NCBI GenBank assembly: GCA_963921935.1
Contig: OY998184.1
Span: 88,200,364 to 88,264,363 of the forward strand
Source: Galeruca laticollis
Lineage: Eukaryota; Arthropoda; Insecta; Coleoptera; Chrysomelidae
DNA length: 64,000 nucleotides
Direction of reading: 5' to 3'
Of this stretch, positions 9,642 to 17,317 are shown piece by piece. The first letter of the stretch is position 1; every line of letters starts with the position of its first letter. The notes below the pieces were generated by a model. That model saw nothing but the letters and a program-made list of their open reading frames with translations. It was not told the origin of the DNA and searched no databases. Made by a program: the position numbers and the translations under genes.

Positions 9642-12457
9642 CAGTGATCCGCAACCTTTCCTCATCTGAGGCACACCAAACTGCTCCCTAGAATTTCGTG
9701 GCACACCAAAATCTAAAATATATTTATAGCAGTGGCGTAGCTAGGTCGGGGGCCAGTTCACTCCATGTATACTAATTATTTATGGATGTCCAAACTACCT
9801 TAGTTTTTTTTATTGTTTTAAAATGTGAAGAAGCCCCTTTCAGATTTGGGGCATCAAAATTTTCACTCAGGACATAATACATATTTTTTTTTATTTTTTT
9901 TATTATTCCGATAGAATGAAAAATACAAATAGGTACATACATGAGAACTATACTAAATACTAGGTAGGACAGGTAGGTATACTAAATTTACTTCTGTTGA
10001 CACGTCAATAGTAATAAATATTTTGACATGATGATGACTGATTAATGTGATACCTGCGCTTGCTTCGTTGAACACAAAAGTTTTATATTCGGCTCAATTT
10101 TAGACAGCGCAACTCTTATTTCTTGGTCAAGATCTTTTAAGCATGACCGTTTATCATTTTTAATTAATACAAGCGTTGAAAAACTTTGCTCACATAAATA
10201 TGTTGTGGAAAACGGAAGTAGTGTGAAGATGGCCTTGTCGGAGATGCGTGGATATTCTGTCTTGATGGAAATCCAGAAAACATCTAACGGAACTTCGTCG
10301 AATTTAAGTTTTAGGGTCATATCATTACTTAATTCTGTGAACTCCTCTCGAGTTTGCAATGGCAGTGCTTCCGTGGAACTTATTGCATTGGTTGCGAAAG
10401 GATTTCGAATCCAATTGTATTGTTCCGTGTTGATAGAATGGAAATAGTATTCAAATTTTTGTTGAAGCATACTTAAATGTTGTTGGGCCAAATCCACAAT
10501 CAACTGCTTGTTTTCGATCGTACTGTGGTTGGTCCTGTGATACATTTCTAGACATCCTTTTTGCAACTGTTCCTGCCAAAGTTCAAGTTTCTTTTTGAAC
10601 CCTTGTAATTTATCGGAGCACGTCAATATATTTTCATTCCGTCCTTGCATTTTTTTATTAAGTTCATTCAGATGTTCGAATATATCAGCCATGTAGGCAA
10701 GTTTGGCTATCCAGTATTCATCATGAAGGTGCTGGCATAGATCGTACATATCTTGACTTGAAAGAAACTCACGCACTTCGTAGCGAAGTTCAAACAGTCG
10801 AGCTAAAACTTTTCCCCGGGATAACCAACGAACTTCTGTATAAAACAGTAAGGATTCATGTTCGCTTCCCATTTCTTCACAGAGTATTCCAAAGATTCGC
10901 GAATTTAAGGCTCTCGATTTAATTATGTTTATGATCTTAATACATTCATTCATTGTGATCGAAAGCTGTTCGGGCAAATTTTTGACCATCAATGCTTCTC
11001 GATGTATGCAGCAATGTGTAATTTGTATTGACGGATTTTTTTGTTTTACACAAGATACAAAACCTTTCTTACTGCCCATCATTGCAGCAGCACCATCTGT
11101 ACAAATAGCAACGCAATTGGTCCACTGAATATTATGTATATTAAAAAAATTATCAGTTACTTGGAAAATTTGTTCACCGGTAGTTCTCTCTGGAACCTTC
11201 TTACAAAATAAATAATGTTCTTTAATAGAGTCCTCGTCAACGAAACGTACAATAGCCATCAGTTGTGCTTTATTTTTAATATCGGTTGATTCGTCGATTT
11301 GAAGCGCAAAAATTCCAGCCGAAATGATTTTTTTAATTAGTGTTCTCAAAATATCACTTGACATATCTTGGATACGTCTTTTAACAGTATCGGCCGACAA
11401 AGAAACTTTACTCACGTCCTTAACTTCGTTTGGCCCAAGCATAAGTCTAACAATTTCCATGCATGCTGGTTTAATAAGCGTTTCACCGATAGTTTGCGGT
11501 TTTTTTTGTTGTGCAATTAATTTTGCAACAAGGTAGCTTGCTTCTAATGCCTTTTCAGAAACCGTAACCGCCGATTTCATAAACCGCTTTTGTTTCTTAT
11601 TTTGATCCAAGCGCCGTTGGAAAAATTGAATGTCTTTTTTGAAGCAACTGGGATGATTTGTGATCAAATGACGGTTTAGTTTGCTGGGTACCATTGCTTC
11701 ATTTGACAACTGTTCACCGCAAATGACGCATTCAGGCTTTGGAGCCGCTTCGTCGCCACACCAAGTGAAACCATATCGAAGGTAGTCTTGATTGTACTTC
11801 CTTTTCAGCACCTTTTTTGCTCTTTTTGCAGCACTTATGCTGGAGCTTGTGCTAGGTTCTTCGTCATCTGCTCGTGATTTCAGCAAAAATTTATCCATAT
11901 TTGAAGCACTATAGTTATTTATAAAAGTAGATACTGCAACAAAACTTAGTCCAGTTTAATTTAATTTATTTAGACACAATATGGCCAACAACGTAAAAAA
12001 GAAAACAGGAACTCTAAAAATAACACTTAACTAATTATAACTAATTTATATTCACTTATTTATAAGGCACAAGAATTTATTTATATAGCAATTCACTATT
12101 TATTTCACTCTACGATTTATTTGTTTGCCCGCGTATTTATCTGATTCACTTGACTATTCGACTCTCTCTGAATCTCTGAGCGACGACAGGCGCGCTTATA
12201 TAGGCAGCGGCGATGTTCAGGAAAACATCGAACGGCACGGATCTTTCTAGTTTAGTCGCCTTCGAGAATCAAGCCGCCGCGCCGCGCCGCGCCGATAGAC
12301 GGATAGACGTTTACCATCGGCGCTGTTGTCAGATTGCTTTATTTTTCGCGGGTCTCGCTACAATACGAATCTGATTCGTATTGTCTGAAAGAGCGGCACA
12401 CCTCAAGTCGGCTTACGGCACACCAGTGTGCCGCGGCACACCGGTTGCGGAGCACTG
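9642..12457 (-). mobile_element. Complete hAT transposon (ZBED5-like)
   Basis: Termini are CAGTGATCCGCAACC (left) and, on the other strand, CAGTGCTCCGCAACC (right), one mismatch in 15. The 8-bp target duplication CTCTATAG is perfect (9634-9641 and 12458-12465). Subterminal GGCACACC repeats occur at both ends. The element carries one uninterrupted transposase frame and sits inside the LINE, so it is one of the younger insertions of this nest. Confidence 0.95.
10042..11898 (-). CDS. hAT transposase, ZBED5-like, intact 618 aa
   Basis: Uninterrupted 618-residue frame from an ATG at 11898. The N-terminus has SSISAAKRAKKVLKRKYNQD and a BED-like finger (residues ~45-85: CVICGEQLS ... KLNRHLITNH). 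The catalytic core shows LQIDESTDIKNKAQL, CTDGAAAMMGSKKGFVS and LLFYTEVRWLSRGKVL, matching the hAT D/D/E regions and conserved W. The C-terminus carries the dimerisation block (TTYLCEQSFSTLVLIKNDKR). It probably catalyses cut-and-paste movement in the nucleus. Relatives in vertebrates are domesticated as ZBED5-like genes; here it lies inside intact terminal repeats, so it is a transposon gene. No intron needed. Whether it is expressed is unknown. Confidence 0.92.
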   Translation of the reverse strand: MDKFLLKSRADDEEPSTSSSISAAKRAKKVLKRKYNQDYLRYGFTWCGDEAAPKPECVICGEQLSNEAMVPSKLNRHLITNHPSCFKKDIQFFQRRLDQNKKQKRFMKSAVTVSEKALEASYLVAKLIAQQKKPQTIGETLIKPACMEIVRLMLGPNEVKDVSKVSLSADTVKRRIQDMSSDILRTLIKKIISAGIFALQIDESTDIKNKAQLMAIVRFVDEDSIKEHYLFCKKVPERTTGEQIFQVTDNFFNIHNIQWTNCVAICTDGAAAMMGSKKGFVSCVKQKNPSIQITHCCIHREALMVKNLPEQLSITMNECIKIINIIKSRALNSRIFGILCEEMGSEHESLLFYTEVRWLSRGKVLARLFELRYEVREFLSSQDMYDLCQHLHDEYWIAKLAYMADIFEHLNELNKKMQGRNENILTCSDKLQGFKKKLELWQEQLQKGCLEMYHRTNHSTIENKQLIVDLAQQHLSMLQQKFEYYFHSINTEQYNWIRNPFATNAISSTEALPLQTREEFTELSNDMTLKLKFDEVPLDVFWISIKTEYPRISDKAIFTLLPFSTTYLCEQSFSTLVLIKNDKRSCLKDLDQEIRVALSKIEPNIKLLCSTKQAQVSH

Positions 12458-12469
12458 CTCTATAGGGGT

Positions 12470-13250
12470 ACCTTGTGTGATTTTGAGATTTTACCCTGAT
12501 GAAATTATTAGATAATATTCTAGTCTGCATAGATTGGCTTCGACTCTTATTATATAAGCGGCAGTAGTTCTCTGGAAGAGTTTGATCCAGGTAACGCAGA
12601 CCCCATGTATTACTGGCATATGTGAAAGTGGGTATGACAACATTGTTATACAGAGTCTTAATAGACAGAAGAGAAGATAATTTTTGCGAGTTTATAGTTG
12701 AAAGTACAGTACCTTGAGTAATTCTTGCTTTTCGTTCTCGTGATTTAAAATTATTCAGAAACAGTCCATTGAAAGTAAAGACCACTCCCAAATATTCATA
12801 AGTGTTTGAGATTTCTATTGGGTTGTTAAGGTTTGAAAACGTGGGTTGTTTTCCAAAATTGGGGCTCCTTCGGAATATAACTAGTTTTGTTTTTTCTGTG
12901 TTTACCTGAAGCTTGAATGTGTTGCAGTATGATTCTAAAATCCTCAGGTTCTTTTCCATTTGTATTTGTGACTCTGCAAACAGTACCAGATCGTCAGCGT
13001 ATAACAACATCCGTATGTTATCCCCTTCATCCAGAGTAACTCCCTTACTGCCTTGGTTCTGAAAATAACTATCAATATCGGAAATAAATATCGCGAATAG
13101 TAGTGGGCTGAGTGGGTCCCCTTGTAAAACACCTTCGGTGGTAACCTCTTGTAGTTACTTTATGTTGAGTTTCCAAGTTATTTCTCCGAGAGAGAGTATA
13201 GAAAGCTTTGACATATGGTTTTTATTTATATTAGAAGCAGTTTGGTATGG
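12470..13250 (-). pseudogene. LINE reverse transcriptase, palm to thumb
   Basis: Contains GVLQGDPLSPLLFAIFISDI and then the catalytic LLYADDLVLFAES, followed by EKTKLVIFRR and YEYLGVVFTFNG, the standard order of LINE RT motifs. The two motifs lie in one frame near 13130-12960, with a frameless stretch upstream. It is 5'-truncated: no endonuclease or ORF1 is present. The frame runs into the hAT terminal repeat at 12457. Clade is uncertain (I/R1/Jockey-like). Confidence 0.85.
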
Positions 13251-13354
13251 ATGAGCTGTAGAAGAAGAAATGGATTTTCGCTGAACTCACGACCCATGCT
13301 ATTTGTGAATTTGTGGTAACTACTAATTATACTTTCCTTATAATTATTACTACA

Positions 13355-13579
13355 ATATATTAGTGCCTTTTTCACTAGATAGTTCTAGATTGCGGCTCAC
13401 ACAAAAACAATTGGCTTTCTGGCATTTTCTAGATAAGACTGGTCACAATATCTGGAGAAGATAGTCATAATCGTAAACAATTCTAAGAAATCTCTGCGCA
13501 TCCGCCATAATTTTAACTTTCATACATGGCTTAGACAGAGTTGGATTCAGGGACTATACCAGTGTGCTGTTTCGTAACA
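13355..13579 (-). repeat. 3' LTR of the gypsy element, part 2
   Basis: Resumes the LTR match (ATATTAG.. TTTTTCACTAG ... GTGTGCTGTTTCGTAACA) and ends at the terminal ACA at 13579, directly beside the polypurine tract on the element strand. Confidence 0.88.
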
Positions 13580-14199
13580 TTACCTCCTCCTTAAATGGCA
13601 GTTCCTCCTGGAACTTTTGTGTAGCCGAGACTGCATGTTTGAATCGGCAACTTGCCCCATTTCTGCACTTTCCGATCTTATGGAAATAGCAGGGCACCGT
13701 CTTCATCGGATACTGATAACGGGGGCTGTAGCTGCAAATTAATGTCTGGACACCGGTATCTCGAAAGATAATCTCTACCATGTTCCTGATAACTCGCCAA
13801 TCCAACTGGTTACTCGCTATCTTCGGCATAGCCAGTTTCTTCACGCTGCATCCTAACACATGGTCTCGGAGGTGCTTTCCACACATAGCGGTAGTTAGAT
13901 CGATCTTGAAATTCATTTTTAGTTATCACGTAGAATTATGTTTCAGTTTCAGTGTCTTACCAGGGACTGGAATCTGGTCTTCAAGCTTTTCTAATTGCCC
14001 GAACTTCTTTCGAAAGACGGGTGCCAACCCTCGCGCGTTCTTGATACGGGCGGGGATGTTGTATGCCAGTGAATAATCTTCCGGGAGAGTGACCAAATCT
14101 TGTTGTTGTTCCGAAGTGACTTCATATCTAGGTTTCCCGGTACCTCGATACGCGCCCATAAATTCATCGAAGGTGGGGTCAGACACATCTCGAATAAGG
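13554..14199 (-). pseudogene. Macrodomain-like (OARD1/TARG1 type) plus CCCH zinc finger region at the Pol C-terminus
   Basis: Read in the same frame as the integrase tail, the sequence continues to PEDYSLAYNIPARIKNARGL then APVFRKKFGQLEKLEDQ. This matches the order of an OARD1/TARG1-type macrodomain (SLAH.I..D...G.G.A..F..KFG). Two adjacent stops at 13923-13928 are bypassed in another frame as YVITKNEFQDRSNYRY, like the family YLITKK block, before the first frame returns with VKKLAMPKIASNQLDW. The family GCGLD catalytic loop is replaced by ASNQ here. After about 40 residues comes CYFHKIGKCRNGASCRFKH, a C-x7-C-x5-C-x3-H finger. The frame ends inside the LTR. Macrodomains of this type remove or bind ADP-ribose; activity in this copy is unlikely. 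Confidence 0.75.
13580..13592 (-). promoter_or_regulatory. Polypurine tract of the gypsy element
   Basis: On the element strand, AAGGAGGAGGTAA lies immediately before the 3' LTR, the expected place for plus-strand DNA priming. The open frame of the CCCH region runs through it. Confidence 0.65.
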
Positions 14200-15257
14200 T
14201 TTACTCCTTTCTCTAGGTCATGGTCTCCTTCGAATGGCGCTAGTCGGTTTTGGTGAACTACTTTTGGTTTTCCGTTGGGATCTTGCTTATGCGATATATC
14301 ATTGATCCTTTTCTTGATTAAGTATAGACCTTCCCAATATTTTTGTGATTTTGTAGAAAATCCTTTTCTCCTCGTCAGGTTGTGTAACCATACTTTGCCC
14401 CCTTCTTTAAAACCGCCTTATCTGGCCTGCGTGTCGTACCAGCTTTTCATTATATCGCTGACAACTTGAAGATTTGTTCGAACTAATTAATGAATATCGT
14501 CCAGCCTTCTTCTCAATTGGATCACGTAGTCTGCTCCTGCTAGATCTTCTCCAGGCCGACAGCCAAATTCCAGGTCACTAGGAAGCCTCATTTCACGTCC
14601 AAACAGAATTTTCGCAGGTGTTTCACTTGTGGACTCATTGACGGCAGATCGATAAGCCAATGCGAATAGAGAAAGATACTGGTCCTAATCTCTCTGATGG
14701 CTGGAAACTACTTTGGACAGGTGTTTTTCAATAGTCCTGTTCATTCTCTCGACAATTCCACCTGACTGTGGATGTAATGCTGTTGTCCTGGTCTTCTTCA
14801 TTCACAGCTTGTCGCAAAGCTTTTGGAATAGAAGGTTTTCGAAATTTCTTCCCTGGTCGCTGTGGACTTCCATGGGCACTCCATATCGGCTGATAAATTC
14901 TTTCACCAATACATCTGCGACAGTTGTGGCCTCTTGGCTCGGGATAGCGTAAATTTCCACCGACTTTGTGAAATAAATCATTACAACCAGTATGTATTTG
15001 TCACCATTTTCTGTCGTCGGAAATGGTCCAGCGATATCTAAAGCAATCTTTTCGAAAGGGCTTCCAATATTGTACTGTTTCAAGGGTGCATTTCTCTTGC
15101 GATGTGGTCCATCCGTTTCTTCAAGTGGTATCGTCTGTAGTACATCTAAGGCATCTCCCCGAAGCGCTATAGTTAGGTTCACTGCTTTCTCCTTATCGGA
15201 CCAATTATTCACTTTAGCGGCTGCTTCAAACTGTTTCACATAATTGGTCCACGACAT
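14200..15257 (-). pseudogene. Gag piece fused to gypsy integrase after internal deletion
   Basis: One open frame begins with about 50 residues of Gag (EAAAKVNNWSDKEKAVNL..) and passes without a stop at about 15107 into a Ty3/gypsy integrase core: LDIAGPFP with the first catalytic Asp, HSDQGRNFEN with the second. After a stop at 14802 it resumes with TTALHPQSGGIVERMNRT carrying the Glu. Further stops interrupt it, then a frame from about 14410 gives the GPY/F-like tail (KYWEGLYLIKKRINDI, then KPKVVHQNRLAPFEG). Protease, RT and RNase H are deleted, so the copy is non-autonomous. Confidence 0.82.
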
Positions 15258-15259
15258 TT

Positions 15260-15935
15260 TTCCATCGAACGTTGGGGCCTTGACTCGGGTAAAACTACCA
15301 ATGTCTCCTAACTTAGGGTGCGTTTTTGGCTTGCAAGGTTTTGTTTACTCGGTCTTCTTTTCTTCCACTGGCGTTCTTGAGTTCTTATATCTGTCATCTT
15401 TCTTTCTAACTCCTTGGTTTTCTCGTCCATCGTTGTCATCTTATTCTCAATTTCAGATTTTAGAGACGAAATTTCATTTTCAACGTCAGCGGCAATGTCG
15501 TTTTTCATTAATAAGATATCGGCAGATATATCGTTCTTCAAAGCAGAAATCTTGTCGTCAATATTAGCAGATATGTCGATCTTCATAGCAGAAATATCAT
15601 TTTTCACATTTGTTGAAATTTTCTCTTCCATGGCAGAAATCTTATCGTCCATGTTGGCAGAAATATTAGCAGAAATGTCGTTCTTCATAGCAGAAATCTT
15701 CTCGTCCATGTTCTCTTCCCTGTCAGAAATCTTCTCGTCCATGTTAGCAGAAATTGACGAGATTAAGGTGGAAGCCTCGTCATTAAATAAAACTGTTTCT
15801 GGATCAAAGCCGTCATTTTCCAGTGCCACTTTCTACTAATTCACTTTTTTTACCGGACGTTTCCAACTCACGATCTTCCAATTCTGCTCTTAACTCAGTC
15901 ACTTTCAAGTCACTTAGTCTCTTGGCAATTTTTAC
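15260..15935 (-). pseudogene. Gag-like protein: SAP-like motif plus coiled coil
   Basis: On the minus strand, 15935-15840 encodes a stretch with the SAP pattern (LSDLKVTELRAELEDRELET then SGKKSELVE), a motif usually linked to DNA or chromatin binding. After a one-base shift near 15830 the frame continues as a long acidic-basic coiled coil built from repeats such as KNDISANMDDKISAMEEKIS, running to about 15310. A later Gag piece (WTNYVKQFEAAAKVNNWSDK) is at 15257-15107. The start codon is not clear and frame breaks show it is dead. The SAP assignment is by eye. Confidence 0.65.
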
Positions 15936-15956
15936 GTAGATATTTATTTATATTAC

Positions 15957-15972
15957 CCCACACCTGCACCAA
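15957..15972 (-). promoter_or_regulatory. Primer binding site of the gypsy element
   Basis: On the element strand, TTGGTGCAGGTGTGGGG follows the 5' LTR directly. It begins with the TGG needed to pair with a tRNA CCA end. The tRNA identity was not determined. Confidence 0.6.
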
Positions 15973-16431
15973 TGTAATGTTTTTCTTATTTATTCAAACA
16001 GTAAACGGGTGGGATAAATTTTAAACACACGGTATGGCCACTTACGAATTTATTTAAATACCAAACTACTCACTAACACTTAATTTATATACACACAACC
16101 TTAATTATTAATTTATATCAACACTTTACTGTTCGCTATTTCGGTGTATTCTTGTTCATTTGTCGAGATCACTTTTTAAACTGAACTCTCCATGGTCGGT
16201 TCTTTATATATATTAGTTCCTTTTTCACTAGAAAATTTTAGATTGTGGCTTACACAAAAACAACTTTCTCGCATTTTCTAGATAAGACTGGTCACAAAAA
16301 CAATGTAGATAAGATAGTCACTATCGTAAACAATTCTAAGAATCCCTGCGCGTCCGCCATAATTTGATCTTTCATACCTGGCTTAGACAGAGTCGGATTC
16401 AGCGACTATACCAGTGTGCTGTTTCGTAACA
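15973..16431 (-). repeat. 5' LTR of the gypsy element, complete
   Basis: 459 bp with TGTAATG at one end and GTAACA at the other, so on the element strand it reads TGTTAC...CATTACA. It should contain promoter and polyadenylation signals; none was assigned with certainty. Confidence 0.88.
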
Positions 16432-16710
16432 ATAACATTGCAGACGATGGTTGACAGCTGACTGATAAATCAAATGACATACAACAATAAAATTATCACG
16501 GAATATGAAATTTAAAAGAGAAAAGATAAACGAGATGTGACTTTTCGCATTTTAAACACTAGTGTTTAAAGAGTCGTTTTGCGCATGTCAAACCCGTGTT
16601 TATCATGCGGTTTTAGTAACGGAAGTAGAAAAACTTATTGAACCAAGAATGTTTTTGGATTCTTGTAATCTTAGCGATGGAAAATCAATTTGCACATAAG
16701 ATTAACTTAC
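16432..16710. other. Host intron, no gene seen
   Basis: Sequence between the gypsy LTR and the PDE8-like exon. It contains a short palindrome TTTAAACACTAGTGTTTAAA at about 16552-16571; nothing else is recognised. Confidence 0.55.
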
Positions 16711-16901
16711 CGACATAACGTGTCATAATTGATCGCTTTGGGAGTCCGCGTGTCGACGATGACGAGATCATGTAATTTTTGTTGATACTCTTCCAAAGCC
16801 GAAACATCCAAATTGGAAGATGTTACTTCGAAATTCAATTTTTCGGCAGCCTTCACAATTGTTTCTCCCACCTGGTCCAACGGTGTAAATACTGTTAATA
16901 T
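16711..16901 (-). CDS. PDE8-like cAMP phosphodiesterase, exon of the REC-like N-terminal region
   Basis: A 191-nt exon bounded by a TTTTGCAG acceptor and a GTAAGT donor. It encodes ILTVFTPLDQVGETIVKAAE, a short variable part, then HDLVIVDTRTPK and DTLCR. This fits the REC-like region of PDE8 (VLLVFTKED ... HHDIIIIDHRN ... ALCRSIR), a membrane-associated high-affinity cAMP phosphodiesterase. The exon starts in phase 0 and ends with a split Arg codon. The catalytic HD domain and all later exons are not in this window, so the gene must continue leftwards or beyond 1. Homology is by eye over ~64 residues. Confidence 0.72.
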
Positions 16902-17010
16902 CTGCAAAATTCGAAAGAGTTTTAGAAAAGAAACCAATCGCCAATGAAAAAGAGAAAAACTGACAGAAATATTAAAGAAAGTATGTGTTACTACCAAATA
17001 ACATAGTCCC

Positions 17011-17309
17011 AGACTAATTTATCCAGCCTATATCTCTTAAACGAAGAGATATTTTCGAATGAGACAAAAACTGATCTATTCCATTTCTAATACACTTTAA
17101 TACGGGGTGAAAAAATCATCCCATAAATATTCATCCCTTAGTTACAACCACTAACTTTAAATTTTTCAATAGCACCTTGTACATTTTTTTATAATTTTAG
17201 ATGTGGTCTTCCATCGTCTATTCAACAAATTTTTCAAAAATAAAATCGGTTCGTTAGTAATCAAGAAAATATCAGTTTATTTTTTATTTTTGCTAAATTA
17301 ATCAAAAAG
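17011..17309 (-). repeat. Dispersed repeat, intron copy 1, part 1
   Basis: Reverse complement of 40660-40932, including TGTACA.GGTGCTATTGAAAAA and AACGAACCGATTTTATTTTTG. It is interrupted at 17309/17318 by the hAT at 17318-19768 and continues at 19777. The copy near 17.1 kb keeps about 45 bp (containing GATGATTTTTTCACCCCGT on the other strand) that is missing at 40.8 kb. Confidence 0.88.
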
Positions 17310-17317
17310 CCTTAAAG

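Larger units (their letters stand above)
8127..13354 (-). mobile_element. LINE-derived insert in the gypsy 3' LTR, itself split by a hAT element
   Basis: Everything between the two LTR halves. It carries the 3' half of a non-LTR retrotransposon on the minus strand, from the RT palm (about 13250) to the C-terminal zinc motif (about 9170), followed by ~1 kb of 3' region down to 8127. The hAT at 9642-12457 interrupts the LINE reading frame. No target duplication for the LINE could be recognised, so 8127 and 13354 are approximate and part of the 3' region may be another repeat. Confidence 0.65.
7863..16431 (-). mobile_element. Ty3/gypsy element with macrodomain and CCCH region, with nested LINE and hAT
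   Basis: Minus-strand LTR retrotransposon. The 5' LTR is 15973-16431 and the 3' LTR is split into 7863-8126 and 13355-13579. LTR ends are TG..CA, and the flanking 4-bp word ATAA occurs at 7859-7862 and 16432-16435, fitting one insertion. The internal region (13580-15972) runs PBS, SAP-coiled-coil Gag, a Gag/integrase deletion junction, integrase with GPY/F-like tail, macrodomain-like region, CCCH finger and PPT. Protease, RT and RNase H are missing. A LINE-derived insert with its own hAT insertion splits the 3' LTR. Confidence 0.85.

Noticed and set aside
12240..12320. GC-rich CCGCGCCGCGCCGCG stretch near the hAT right end
   Set aside because: Considered as a CpG promoter island, but it is short and lies in the hAT subterminal region; no further support.
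15414..15839. Plus-strand 141-codon frame opposite the coiled-coil Gag
   Set aside because: Antisense shadow of repetitive Gag sequence; low-complexity Phe/Ser-rich translation.
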